DNA of 64,000 bases from Stichopus chloronotus (GCA_021234535.1 CM037843.1:12237979-12301978), one strand, 5' to 3'. Numbered from the stretch's first letter, positions 23,566 to 35,860 are shown. The notes: generated by a model from the sequence alone, not told the origin. Numbers and translations: made by a program.

Positions 23566-25985
23566 TATATAAGATAAGATAACTGTTTATTGTATGTAAA
23601 AAAAAAACGGAAATTGGTTTTCCGACGACAGTGTATACACAAAATACAAAGTAGTAGAAGCAGAAAACATATAAGTAAAAGTAAACACAACTGAAGGGGG
23701 TAAAAAGAAATAACATAAGGCAAAATAAAAGTGAGAGTAAAAAAGAAAAGATAAAGTAAGACAGATAAAAAGTGATAGTATAATATCAGATATTTACACT
23801 GTGGACAGATCGCTTTACACAAGAGTTGAATAAATGTATTACCTCCGGTAGGAACGAATTCCGAAACCTTGATGCTTTGGTATGGTTCACATGTGATCTT
23901 ATACCAGATCTATTGAACAAGATTGAAGTGTAAAAGGGGAGTGTTCTGCCTTTTTGTATGTTATCTAATTTCTTGATTAAGCATTCTTCATATATGTGTG
24001 AGAGTGATGGAAGGCTGGAGCCAATGCAGCGTTCAGCTGACTTGCGTACACGTTTCAGTTCGTCTCAATGCTTATTGGGCATACTACCAGTGGCGGTGCC
24101 AGGATGTCAGACTTGGGGGGGCAAAGTGAGGGCAGAGGAAAATGTTGGGGGGGCAAAGATTTTCGCGCGCAGCGCGAAACCGAGCGCGAAGCGCGAGGCC
24201 TCGCGGGTGGGGTCCAGGGGCCCGCCTTAGGTCCCCAGGTGGGGACCAGGGGCAAAGCCCCGGTGGGGGTCCAGGGGGCGAAGCCCCGAAGCTCTGAGGT
24301 TTTAGCATATCTCTGGGTGGAAAATTAAGCCCCAAGAGAGGTATATTAATTATTTTTATATTATTTATTTTTTCCGTTGACCGTACTCCAAGGTTCCCAA
24401 CTTTTTTCTTTGGGAGTACCATTTCACATTTACGCGGTACCACCGAGTACACACACATACACACACACACACATAGGCTTCATACACTTCCATTCCTATA
24501 TTTAGGAAAACAACGACATTTCTATATTTAGGAAAACAACCACCTGCCCGACCTTCCCTTATGCTGGACGGTAAACATTCCAGAGGAAATTTGTCTGACC
24601 AGGCTGGCCTACTGTTGAAGTGGCTACGGGCATGATATTAAAACTGGCAGCCTGTGTAACGTAAATTAGGCATTAATCAATCATGGTTCCCCGGAAGCTG
24701 TTCTTATTCAGTCCAATGCCAATACATAGTTTTGTGATTAATTTTGGATGAGTAAGAGATCTGATTGGGAAGGGTGAGAGCTACTGGGGGGGGGGGGGGG
24801 GGTAACGGAGGGGGCAACGGAGGGGGGGGCAAGGAAAAATCTGGAGGGGCAAATGCCCCCTCGTGTCCCCCCCCCCCCCCTGTAGCGCGGTCACTGCATA
24901 CTACCAAAGAATTAGCAGATGATGCTGAACGTTAGGACACTCTGAATTATAGATGTGTAAAATAATTTCAATAGTGTAACATCAACTCTGCATTGTTTCC
25001 ATTTCCTGAGGAAATAAAGTCGTTGGCAGGCTTTACCCTTAACGTATTTTGTATGAACATTCCAGTTAAGTTTATTGTCTATATACGTTCCCAGATACTT
25101 TTCTACCCTCTCAACAGCTTTCCCATTTATTATAACATAATCATTCGTATTGCTTTTACTAAAGTCAAACACAAGTTCTTTGGTTTTATCTACGTTTAAC
25201 ACTAGACTATTTTCTTTACACCAGTCGACAAAATGCTGTACTTCATTAATAAAAGCAGAGCCATCATTACCATGAATGAAACCAATTAAGACAGTGTCAT
25301 CAGCATATTTGATAATGTTACATTGATCACTCGATATTTGGCAATCATTTATGTACAAACAGAACAATACTGGGGAGAGGACACAACTTGGGGGGCTCTC
25401 ATACTGATAACACACTGATCAGATTTCAAGTCACCCATTCTGACCATCTGAGGTCTGCAGCACAGATAGTTTAGGACCCAAAGTACGATGTTGTTGTTGA
25501 CTTGCATGTTTAACATTTGTTGTATCAGTAAGCTAGGTTTAATAGTGTTAAAAGCACTTGAAAAGTCGATGAAGATTGACCTCACAGATGTCTTATAGGT
25601 TGATCTAGGTGTTTCAAAACCTCCTGTAAGTAAACAAGATTATGGCCTCACCTATCCCCCTCTTGCTTTGATTTGCAAATTGATTTTTATCCATACTAAC
25701 GCCCTTTTCAGCTAGAAGGAGCTTGAGGACCACCCTTTCTAAACAGTTCATGACATTTGATGTGAGCGATATCGGACGGTAGTCATTCAAGACTGAAACC
25801 ATTTTTGTTTTGGGAACGGGGGTAATGAGTGAGGTTTTCCAAATCTCTGGGATAAGTCCCTCATCAAGTGTCCTTTGTGAACACTAGAGCTAACACTAGA
25901 GCTAACTGAGGGCTGCACGTTTTAATTAATATCTGGGAGAGACCGTCTGGTCCTGTCGCCTTGCGAGGGTTAAGAGGGGATCCAA
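23566..25985 (-). pseudogene. Rex1/CR1-like non-LTR retrotransposon, RT to 3' end, interrupted by a hAT-like element
   Basis: Minus-strand RT blocks appear in order: RKATGPDGLSQILIKTCSPQ near 25930; IPEIWKTSLITPVPKTK near 25830; VLNDYRPISLTSNVM near 25790; FIDFSSAFNTIKPSLL near 25570 (catalytic Asp); a B block near 25400 (normally GAPQGCVLSP) with a frameshift; NIIKYADDTVLIG near 25300 (catalytic ADD pair). The thumb and C-terminal domain run to 24912 and continue beyond the hAT insertion to a stop at 23786-23788. A short 3' UTR has AATAAA and a TTATC-repeat tail near 23570. Stops at about 25890 and 24912 and frameshifts disable it. Its 5' end abuts the Penelope-like element. Confidence 0.85.
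24088..24896. mobile_element. Non-autonomous hAT-like DNA transposon, 809 bp
   Basis: It starts CAGTGGCGGTGCC and ends GGCGGTGACT-like in reverse (CAGTGACCGCGC), giving imperfect hAT-type termini. The octamer CATACTAC flanks both sides (24080-24087 and 24897-24904), an 8-bp target duplication. It is inserted in the Rex1-like coding region. G-rich and C-rich tracts lie near each end, and internal 'gcgaagcgcgag' and 'gggcgaagccccg' repeats are present. Two open frames (24068-24328 and 24084-24470 complement) come from low-complexity sequence. Confidence 0.9.
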
Positions 25986-28290
25986 CAGTAAGTTTGATGT
26001 CGCCATGGGTAGCTATGACGGGGCGGAAGTGTGTGAATTGATTGGTCTCTTCGCATTTAATGGACTGAAAACCCTGTTCCCGGACCAGGAGATAGGTCTC
26101 TACCGAGATGATGGATTAGCCGCTTTCGAAAAAGGAACACCCCGCACCGCAATGCACGTAACAGCAAAACTGAGACAATTCTTCAACGCGCATGGCCTAA
26201 GAATAATAACTGAGGTTAGCAAGTACTTTGTTAACTACTTGGACATCACCCTTAACTTAGACAACAATTCCTTCCAACCTAACAGAAAGCCTGGTGACCA
26301 ACCGCTTTACGTTAACGCAGAATCGAACCACCCACCCTCAGTCATCAAACAGGTACCAATAAGCGTTAATACGAGAATTTCCCAACTGTCGTGCACCCAA
26401 GAGGCATTTGACAACACTAAGCAGTCATATGAAGAGGCCCTCTACACAAGTGGTTTTGAATCCAATCTGACTTTTAACAGCAACCACGCACCCGCCCAAA
26501 GAAAAAGCAGAAACAGGAAACGGAATATTATTTGGTTTAACCCCCCATTTAGCAGGAATGTACAGACCAAGGTTGCCGCCGTTTTTCTTAAATTAATCAA
26601 GAGGCACTTCCCCCAGCACTACATTCTCCATAAGATTTTTAACAAGAACACTATAAAGGTTAGCTATAGCTGTATGCCCAACATGAAGTGCGTCATCAGC
26701 AAGCACAATAGTAGGATCCTCCAAACAGAAAAAAACGCCAACGCCGACAATCAGTCCATGTGCAATTGTCGTACGAAGAGCGCATGCCCCGTATCAGGTG
26801 AATGTCTCCAATCCAGCATCGTGTATGCAGCTGACATCACTAGTGACCATTCAACCAAAACGTGCTGTGCTGGAATATGTGGGCAGTAGAACCACAAAGG
26901 GAGTATACATCCGTACCAGATCGGACGGTGGCCTTTTCAACCTCTCCCGACTTCGTGCTGCCTCAAAGACCAAGCTGACCTGCGTGAGGGAGCTCCTCTA
27001 TGCTGATGATTCTGCATTAGTAGCTACAAACCAGCAAGATATTCAGAGGATAGTTGATCTTTTTGTAGAAGCTGCAACCTGCTTTGGACTGCGCATCAAT
27101 TCCACCAAGACCAAGCTTCTACACCAACCACCACCATGTGAGCAGCAGCGGGAACAAGATCACCCTGTCGTTAACTTGAATGGCAAGGCACTCAAGCAAA
27201 CTAACTCCTTCATTTATCTGGGTAGCACAGTTACAGACAAGAATTCGCCTGATGCTGAAGTCAGCCGGAGAATTCAGGCAGCCAGTAAGGCTTTCGGGTC
27301 CTTTCAGCATCGACTCTGGTCACGCCATGACATTAAGCTCTCTACGAAGATAAAAGTCTACAATGCTGCAGTGTTGCCGTCATTACTTTATTCGACTGAG
27401 ACGATGACGCTTTATCGTAAGCACATCAAGCAACTGACCAGAGTCCAGGTACGCCACATACGTCAGATCATGAAAATCAAGTGGCAAGATATGGTACCAG
27501 ATGTAACTGTCCTGGAACAAGCAGGGACAGTAAGTGCAGAGGCGATTATTACTGCAGCACAGCTCCGTTGGACCGGCCACGTTACCCGTACGTCTGATGA
27601 CCGTCTTCCAAAACAAGTGCTATTCAGCGAGTTCCAGAATGGGAAGCGCAAACGTGGTGGCCAGAAGTTGCGCTACAAAGATGTACTGAAGCGCCACATG
27701 AAGTGTGCCGACATTAACACTGACACCTGGGAACAGAAGGCCGCCAAAAGGCCTACCTGGCGTGGTACCTTGCGGGAAGCTATAAGAGGAGTCGAGGAGA
27801 AGGGTGCTGCTGACTACCTGTCTGCTCATCTTCGGCGACACTCAACTCCTATTGTCAGTAACTTTACTTGTGAAAAATGTAATCAGCCATGTAGATCGAG
27901 GGCTGGTCTTGCAGCTCACCAACGAGGTTGCCAAAACAAGCCTATTTGACATTCATTTTCTCTCCTTACGTGTCCTCATCGAAATCGATGGACTGCCGAT
28001 AACATCGGCCTCACCAACAATCAATTCAAGATGCGCTTTAACAACCATAAGAAATCGTTTAGCCATCCGATTTACGAGAGGGAATCCGAATTGTCCAAGC
28101 ATGTATGGACGCTCAAACGAAAAAACATCGATTTTGAGATCAAATGGAGAGTGATAAAGAAAGCGCCCACCACTCAATCTCCCAGTGGCAGCTGTAACCT
28201 CTGCCTGGAAGAGAAGGTCGCTATTATTCGTACCAACGGAGCAAATCGACTGAATAGCCGGACTCCCCATCACTTTCACCCGCCTTGGCA
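25986..28290 (+). pseudogene. Penelope-like retroelement (RT plus GIY-YIG endonuclease), truncated and split
   Basis: Penelope-like elements encode an RT joined to a C-terminal GIY-YIG endonuclease. The first half reads SKFDVAMGSYDGAEVCELIG, then GLYRDDGLAAF (the YRDD catalytic block), thumb sequence, a CNCRTKSACPVSGEC cysteine motif (about 26760-26806) and the start of GIY-YIG (VYAADITSDHSTKT). The second half resumes near 27996 with [19 protein letters not shown], a conserved CNLCLEEK block near 28195 and runs to about 28262. The RT upstream of motif B is missing, so it is 5' truncated at the Rex1-like junction. The middle is interrupted by an RTE-like fragment between the two halves of the GIY-YIG motif. 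Confidence 0.9.
26871..27995 (+). mobile_element. RTE-like non-LTR fragment inserted in the Penelope GIY-YIG domain
   Basis: A 5'-truncated element starts mid-RT (about 26871) and runs to TGA at 27947-27949 plus about 45 bp. The frame is open through ELLYADDSALVA (catalytic ADD), the thumb, the C-terminal region with WQDMVPDVTVLEQ, and a terminal zinc-finger-like CEKCNQPCRSRAGLAAHQRGC. It belongs to the same family as 1-2148 but is much better preserved. The annotated open frame begins in Penelope sequence at 26798, in a different frame from the Penelope protein, so the N-terminus is an artefact of the insertion. Confidence 0.88.
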
Positions 28291-28294
28291 CGCT

Positions 28295-28296
<2 letters not shown>

Positions 28297-28378
<82 letters not shown>
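28297..28378. repeat. (TA)n microsatellite, about 41 units
   Basis: A pure TA run, followed to 28460 by an imperfect CA/TA tract. It begins within about 35 bp of the recognisable end of the Penelope-like coding sequence. Confidence 0.97.
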
Positions 28379-28381
<3 letters not shown>

Positions 28382-28490
28382 ACGTGTATACACATATATA
28401 CACACCCTTACACACACGCACAAATATATACACATATATATACACATATATATATATACTTGTATACGCTATAGGCCTGCTAGCATGCTA

Positions 28491-29942
28491 AGCGTAACTT
28501 TGTGGTAGCTTCCTGTCAGTCGTGCAATTGTTGGCAAATTGTTGAGACGTGACTCCGCCTGATGTTGGTGACGCTCCGGTGAGTATTCACCTAATTTTGA
28601 TTTTTGACGTGACGTCATTTTTGGTGGCTGTAAATGAGATAGAAAGTTGGCAGTCTATATTGTACACCTGTAGGTATGCCATGTAGGCCCAAGTATAATA
28701 TATAATACAGATGTGGCATTTTTTAATGATCAAGTAGGATTATCTTTTGGACTTATAAAACATTATAAAACACACACACACACAATAGCCTGCTTACAGG
28801 TTACCTCTAAACTGGCTTTTCAGTTTGAAAAGGGGCCCACCCATAAATCAAAATTGAACACTTTCAAAATCCCACGAGGTATAAAAACAGAAGAAGCACC
28901 AACCATACTAACCATAAGAATTATGTGAGGCCTTAGAGTTTTAGCACAAACGGCATCCCGTATATGGAGCTGGATGTATTCCGTCACTGCGATGAGACTC
29001 GTAGATCCGTCACAGTGTCTGGAGGTCCTTTGTCTTAACGTAAAACGCTATTTTCAATCGAGACCGACAGATGCAGTTTTTTTCTGACTTCAAACGTTCT
29101 TGCGATATTTTAAGTGAGAGTGGTGTAGGGACATCCTTATCTTTAACAAATCAATCTGCGATCTTAAGTCAAAAAGCTCAATGGGAGATGTTTTGATTGG
29201 TAATTAGCTTTAGGTTGAAACGTGGCCTACGTGTCATATTTTCATACATTTGTACCACCACAGTAGCCCCATGTCATCCCCTAACCCACGGCATTGCATT
29301 TAGTAGCAACATGTATGTTTTACCAAAGGTAAATACGCCCACAAAACTGGTACACAACCCAAAATACGGGCATACCTTTTTTGTACTTTTTTTCTATGTG
29401 GGTTTTTTTTTTTCAGGGTCCTTGATGGAGACTTAAATGTCCGTCCTGATTCTTTTTTTACGACTAAACGACTAAACTATACAGTTACATGACGATGGCG
29501 AAAAGAGAGAAACGAACGATACGGTGACATGGGCTTACATGGTATACGCGGACAGGTACTATGCTTCCACTTCTACAACCAGATCGCCAGTGTTGGCCAT
29601 GATGCGTGTGGAAACTGCAAGGGCACGTTGAACCATTGAAAGTCTCGGGTCAATGATGACTTTAACCAATCAGAAGTATGTAAATCCGTATGTAAATCGT
29701 TGCTACCCTCAATCAATTAATCTCATAATTATTGCAAAATACTTATGAGTCCAACTAGTGTATGAACCTCCCATTTTCATGTAATTTATTGTTTGAACTA
29801 CTGCTTGCGGAAGGAAATGACGAAAAGTTCAATAAATTGGCATAAACATCGGAAGTTGAACTCTGTTTGTCCTGTTGAGATACAGATGCCTGTAATACTT
29901 GAACTTACTATATGCAATACTGTAGCTGCTTTTAGGCGGACC
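28491..29942. other. No gene recognised
   Basis: Open frames here are short and feature-poor. A short (CA)n tract lies near 28772. No element ends were identified. Confidence 0.35.
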
Positions 29943-30989
29943 TGACAGAAAATACCCTATACTGAGCATTCTGATTGGTCCATTTTTTATGTAGTGCTGA
30001 GGTACACCATCCATCCCTTATTAAAAAAAAACAATCCCACATTTTTACAATAGAAAATAATCAATTTACCATAGGATTCCTTGAAATAAGCTATTTCCTA
30101 CAAGAAATTAACAATTCCCATATGGGAAGTTCTTCTTCCCATAAACATTCCATATGTGATTTTTTATTTTCCATGTGGGAAGTTTTACTTTCCATATGAT
30201 TCCTGCATTTCCCGCAAGTTGAGTTTTACTTCTCATATTATTCTTCAATTTCGAATATGGGACTGACTGCTTCCCACTTTGGATCTTCTAGTGAAAGGAA
30301 TCTTCAGGTGCCCTCCAGGAATGGCAGTTTTGTTTTCCTTCCTGTATGGGATGTAATAAATTGAAGGACAATTAATCATGATCAAGCTGTATTCAATTGT
30401 CACCTGGGTACTAGGCTAATTGCAGAATTAGCTACCATGTGGTCATTTTCCAATTACCAACAGATATCGAAAAATTATTGACAGCACTCTCATTGCCTTT
30501 TCTTAGTTAGCAATTAATAAGAGGACAAGAAACTTGATTAAGATTAGTAAACCAATACACAGTTTCTCTAGTATGGGATGTTTTCTCAGTAGAATATTTC
30601 ATATGCAAAAATAAAAGTGTTCTCATACCAAGAATTTTTTTTTAAATAGAGAGTCGGGAGTATACTTAGCTAGGATTCATTTAATAAAAATGCCAGTGCA
30701 ATTTTCTGTAATATAAATTACAAGTTCCGTCTTAAAATTTCATTTTAAGAAGTTCATAAGAGATATTAATTCCCTTATCCATTAATGAAAAGAATTTGAC
30801 ATTCTTTCATGAAACCGAAGAAACATGAAACTCCTTTCTCAGTCTATAGGAGGAGATAAACACCATTAAAACTAATATTAACTTCTAATCTAGCACACAT
30901 TCGCCATTGATAGGCCTCTATACTTCAGCACGGTAATAGAGCAATATATTGGCCAATCATGAATACTTAAAATAGGGTATCCTCTGTCA
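29943..30989. repeat. Probable non-autonomous inverted-repeat element, about 1.05 kb
   Basis: The left end TGACAGAAAATACCCTAT and the right end (reverse complement GTGACAGAGGATACCCTAT) form imperfect inverted ends that continue through an 'ATTGGTCCA/TGGCCAAT' block. Internally there are repeated CCATATGGGAAG-like motifs near 30115-30240. No coding capacity and no clear target duplication. Confidence 0.55.
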
Positions 30990-31540
30990 CATCCTTTCAA
31001 GGCAATGCAAATTTGTTCATGTGTAATGATACTCAGTTAGTCATACATCGTGCTCCCTGTCGTTACTAAAACTTGACATAATATCCAACTTGGAGTACCT
31101 TGTTAAGAAGATGTTACACTTGGGAATCACATCGAATTCAACCAAGTGTTCAGATCTAACTGTCAATTCTGAGGATTTAATCATAGTAAGGGAAGTTTTC
31201 CTGCAGACATTTCCTCAATAGAAATACTTCCTACAGATTTTCCACAAAGACGAAAACTTCCCACAGATTTCCCATATGGGGAAAAAATTTGCGGAAGTTA
31301 TCATAGTGATTCAGGAAATTCAGTATACTTGCATACATCTGAATTTTGATAAAAATTTGGTCTACTTGGTGCTCAGCGAATGATAACATGTCTGCGTCAA
31401 GTTTCCTCCAAGGTCATTCTGATTAAAAAGCGTGATGGTCTACAGGAATTCCACTACTCAGAAACATGTTCTTACAATTTGTTGTAAGAAGTGAAGAAGT
31501 TCAATCTACAACTATTTATATCACATCAAATTGAAATTTG
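30990..31540. other. No gene recognised
   Basis: It contains motifs like 'cttcccacagatttcccatatggg' that echo those inside the preceding element. Nothing else was identified. Confidence 0.35.
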
Positions 31541-31544
31541 AGCA

Positions 31545-31770
31545 AAGTCCAATCCTCATGAGATGTCATAAGTTCAATCTTCATGAGTTCTCGTACAACT
31601 TTCATGAGTTCTCCAGTACAATCCTCATGAGATCTCACAAAATTCTCATTAGATCTCGCACAATCCTTGTGAGATCTCCTACAATCCTCATAAGATCTCG
31701 TAGAGTTCTCATGAGTCTCATAAAATTATCATGATTGATAAAATTATCATGAGAGCTCACCAGAATTGTG
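31545..31770. repeat. ~24-bp minisatellite with TCATGAGATCTC palindromes
   Basis: About nine degenerate units of 'caatcctcatgagatctcgta' type. The plus-strand frame shows an 8-residue repeat such as ILMRSHKI. Non-coding is more likely. Confidence 0.85.
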
Positions 31771-32139
31771 TGAGAATTTTTTCTAAGCACGGGATAAATG
31801 TTTCGGCAAGTTTCCAGTTATCATCACAAGTTTTTCCTTGAATGTTGAAGAACATCCATTAAATCTAGATGGTGTGGGTGGGGTGGCTGCATGTTTGACG
31901 AACTGACGTGTTTGAATCATTAAAGCTGCCCAGCAGGGGTCTACGCACTGCACTGTTTGATGGCATTTGGGTATGTTCAACAGGGTCAATACGTTTTCCC
32001 CGGGGGTCTGGGGCATAACGTCCGTTGACGTAATCAGAAAAAAAAAATCCAGAAAGCTCTGCTGTAATTGCAAAATTGTGAGCATTTGAAGGAAGGATTC
32101 TGTATCGTCGAATGGTATTGAAAGGGCAAAAACTGGTCA
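31771..32139. other. No gene recognised
   Basis: Overlapping minus-strand open frames have no features in common with known families. Confidence 0.3.
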
Positions 32140-32500
32140 GATATTGCATATTTAAGACAATTGATACATTTGATGATCAATAGGTGGGGGCCAAAAGGGT
32201 CTAGTGATTGAAGGCACATATTTGTCAATGTCTTTGAAAGGACAATTCGGTGGCGCGAGTGTCCAGGGGTTTTAACCGGGGACGGAGGCTGGCCTGAGGG
32301 CATGTGTACAAGACTATCTAAGCGGAGTGTTATCATCGGTTGGCGCTGAGGGCACAAGAAAATTTGGGGGGTTTCAAACCTCCATGATGACCGGAAATGG
32401 CATTTCCCGGTCGCCCTACGCTGCATAAACCCAGTTTTGAAATAGGGATATCATGTCTGCAATTCCTGAACTCATGTAGAAAAAAATAAATCCATGAAAA
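32140..32500 (+). repeat. Dispersed repeat, copy A
   Basis: It shares 'gactatctaagcggag', 'ttgaaatagggat.tcatgtctgcaatt' and intervening blocks in the same order with 33150-33475. Confidence 0.65.
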
Positions 32501-32719
32501 ATGTTACGGTAAATACATATCAGATGGGGGTTGAGATGATACAAGAATAATGAATTTATACGCATCCGCTTTCATTCTCTTTGAGTGATTTCCAAATATT
32601 TGGGGCTGAGCACATAGTCGTAGAGACTCCTGGACTTTTTTTCTTGGGGGGAGGGTGGTGGAGAGATCTTTGCCCGAATTTGCTTGTTACTAATTAATAA
32701 GCGCAATTACTATCTAAGC

Positions 32720-32974
32720 CAGGAGTCGACAACCTGCGGCCCGTGGGCCAAGTCCAAATGGCCGGTGTCAAGGATCCGGCCAGCGGAGAGCAGTCAAATA
32801 GCGTGCAAAAAGCACAATGAGCAATACTAGCGAGAACGCCTAGCCACGCATGTCTGTAATACTTGTTTCAACTAAATTTCCGTACACGCCTCGCCTACAG
32901 CTATTTCAACTACTCCTTTGGCCCTCCGCTAATTCGCCAAATAGCAAGTTGGCCCGAAAGGTTGCCGATCCCTG
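32720..32974. mobile_element. hAT-like MITE, 255 bp
   Basis: Ends CAGGAGTCGACAACCTGCGG and (reverse complement) CAGGGATCGGCAACCT are a typical hAT terminal type. Flanking octamers ATCTAAGC and ATCTACCA agree at six of eight positions, a decayed 8-bp target duplication. Confidence 0.75.
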
Positions 32975-33149
32975 ATCTACCAGCGAAGGGCAACAACGAG
33001 TTAGCTCATCTATGAAAAATGGTAATACATATATAGGAATTTCCAGCAAAACGACTCATGGAGAGTGGTTCAAAATCCTCAGAGAAATTAAAAAAAAACT
33101 TTCGTCGGTTAAACAGAAGATGAATGTGAATAGAGTGTAAACAGAAATG

Positions 33150-33475
33150 ACCATATCACCGCCAGGGTCTAATGATTGGCTGCATATTTTGCTTATACGT
33201 CATCGATATCGTATATGTAATGCCTATCCAGGGTTTTCAGTAGGGCAAAATCCTTTTGTACGCACTGTATAGGCAGGACTATCTAAGCGGAGGTCCATCC
33301 TCGATTGGCGCGGAGCGTACCTGAACATTTAGGGCTTTACAACCCCCCCCCCCCCCCATGGTCGAAAACGGCCCTTCTCTGGTGTTCTGTGCTTCATGCA
33401 CCCAGCCTTGAAATAGGGATCTCATGTCTGCAATTTCTCAATTAATGAGAAAAACATTCTATGAAAAACTAGTAC
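33150..33475 (+). repeat. Dispersed repeat, copy B
   Basis: It is the diverged second copy of 32140-32500 in direct orientation, including an expanded C tract near 33343-33357. Confidence 0.65.
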
Positions 33476-34284
33476 CAATTTGGATTGCTCTTATCTAGAA
33501 TGGTTATGCTATCATAATTTTTTGAAAAGTTCATTCAACAGTTATTACTTTTTAACGATAACAGGTTTTTTTTTTCTTTTTGAGAAATTTTCAAGTAGCA
33601 GTTGACCTTAAACAAAATCTGGTGCAATATTTTCTATTTTTTCACGGAGAAGTTATGGTTCCAGAAGGTTATTCCAACAATTTTTACTCATTACAGTTGT
33701 TTGCTAGTTTGCTACAACCGTCGATGATTGCATGACAAAGTAGAACTCGTTCTTGTATCGATGACTTTTGAAAATGATTGAAATTTTGTTGTCAATCCAT
33801 TACCCTTTTTTGCCGATTAACATAACACGACAAAGAAAACACTGCGGGAAATGTTAGCATTTGTGATGTGTAGATGAGTCCAACCTTGGTATATAAACCC
33901 CTAAACTAGTCAGGCACAGGTAAAATGAGGCATGGTTTCATGCTTGAGTGTATGTTTGTGCTAAAAATGTGTATTTTGTATTTTCTGGCATCACAAAGGT
34001 TCATTTTCACGGTACCTATGCTTCCTAGAGCAGTGTTATTTACCACCCTTCTAAGCCGAGGGCATTAGTTCTTAGTTGGACACAGCTGGTAACAAGCTAA
34101 TTCTTTCAGGACAGGTCCAAAAATAAGTGTATAATAACAGTGTAAACCCTTTTTCAATTTTTTCCAGATTTAGTAAAGTATGAGGACAATATTTGAACTT
34201 ACGAGTTTTCATGGGTGAAATCGCAAACACTGAGTAGTGACAAGAACGCGGCAAACTGAAATTTTCATTCGAGTCAAATACTAA
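33476..34284. other. No gene recognised
   Basis: AT-rich, with short frames only. Confidence 0.35.
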
Positions 34285-34460
34285 AAATTCAAGTCAGGTC
34301 ATTCCGGTCGCTGACTCGAGTCAAAGTGGAGTTATTGATGTTATGACTCGAGTCCAAGTCGAGTCATTTATGCTAGTGACTCGAGTCCAAGTCAAGTCAT
34401 TAAAAAAGGCGACTCGAGTCGACTTGAGTCCGAGTCAATCAATAACTCGAGTCATTGCAA
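34285..34460. repeat. Minisatellite of GACTCGAGTC palindromes
   Basis: Repeated 'gactcgagtccaagtc(a/g)agtca' units, at least six, with clustered CTCGAG sites. Confidence 0.85.
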
Positions 34461-35034
34461 CTGTGGAATTTTGTTCCTACTATCCAAGGTACCAGGTGCT
34501 TATCATAATGCCGATGAGGCAGCTGATGTAGGTATGTGAGTTCGTGGAGCAAAAACGCATGACAAAAAAAGCATGTGTGTGACTGGCCCTTTCTCCCCCA
34601 GCTCTTCCAGTCCACTGCCTGTCATTTTGTGTTCTATACTGTCAAGGTAGGAGAAGAGTAATTAAAGTAAACAAAGATAGAGATGTCAAGCTCTTGTGCA
34701 GAGGCCAAAATCCCTCCTGATTTGCACATGTGAAGGGACTATAAATCGGGCCATTGCTTTGCACATTGTGATTGGGCAAAGATCAGTGTAGATGGTACAG
34801 GAATTTGACGGATTAAGACTGATGGAGGGCAGAATCTCCATCCTGGTCCTACCATCCTGGTACTGGTTGCACTCCATGGCCAACTCATGTCACTACCGTC
34901 CATAAAGTACAAGGCAAAAGTTCCAGAACATATCTGCAAGATGTAAGGAAAAGTGAAATACTGTCCTTTATTTTATGAGTTGTTGGATCAGAAGGAAATA
35001 GTCCGGGAGCTAGCGGATATTTAATTAACATCTC
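34461..35034. other. No gene recognised; possible LTR-like scrap
   Basis: 'aaaagtgaaatactgtcctttattttatgagttg' near 34948 resembles 'aaaagtaagatactgccctctattctcataagttg' near 38449, just downstream of the gypsy remnant. The pair may be scraps of the two LTRs of that element. Confidence 0.35.
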
Positions 35035-35860
35035 GAGTACAAAAGGTTTGATTGCATGAATGGAAAGGGGATGGTGTGGGAACATAGGAATGGAACATTC
35101 TTAAGTTTTGAAAATGGTGCGCCTGGGGGTGGGGAACGTTGAATTACCCCCAAAATACGTTTAAATTACATCTTTGAGTACATAAACGAAAATAGTGCAT
35201 GCAGTCTGGACAATTTTATGGTCCTGATTGCAGATCTGATGTTGCTTAGTGCACAAAGTGATGCAAGAGGCACTTAAGAACGCCCTCAATGGGCGTTGTT
35301 TTCACATTTAAATCACATATCGAGTACATCGATGGACCTTTGTCAGTTCATTCAGCTTTGCGTGCCCCAGATAACAGATCAACAATTCTTGAGTGTCCAA
35401 ATTGGTGCAAAAGGAACTTAAGTACACCCGAAAGAGGACACTTTTTGGGCACAATTACAGCACATATTGAGTACATCGATGAAACTTTACAAGAAAATTC
35501 TTTGCATGCCCCTGATAACAAACCAGCAATTCTTATGTGTCCAAATTTGTGCAAAAGGCACTTAAGGGCACATGAAAGAGGGCGTTTTGGGGCACATTTA
35601 AAGCACATATTGTCTACATCGATGAAACCTTGCAAGTACAGTCTCTCCATGCACCTGATAACAGGTCAACAATTCTTAAATTTTCAAATTGGTGCAAAAG
35701 GCACTTAAGAACTCCTTAAGGGTGGTTTTTTGCACAGTGAGAGCATATAAGCCTATTGAGTACATAAATGAAACTTCACAGGTACATTGCTTGTGTGACC
35801 GTAATAACAGATCAGCATTTCTTAAGTGTTTAGATTATTGCGAAATATGCTTAAGAGGTC
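35035..35860 (+). repeat. Second, unrelated ~145-bp tandem repeat, about six units
   Basis: The 'GAGTACATCGATGAAAC' block recurs at 35035, 35177, 35322, 35469, 35612 and 35758 (steps 142-147). A stray unit start sits near 36220. The central units keep an open frame (35289-35708) with a ~48-residue repeat containing CPNLCKRHL. Confidence 0.88.

Noticed and set aside
24055..24907. Proline/glycine-rich frames
   Set aside because: They arise from G and C homopolymers inside the hAT-like element.
27953..28491. Frames ending in long IY repeats
   Set aside because: The N-terminal part is the Penelope GIY-YIG remnant in one frame; the IY tail is the TA microsatellite.
35289..35708. 139-codon frame as a repeat protein gene
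   Set aside because: The open frame crosses tandem DNA repeats whose outer units are not open. There are no start or splice signals; kept only as a finding.
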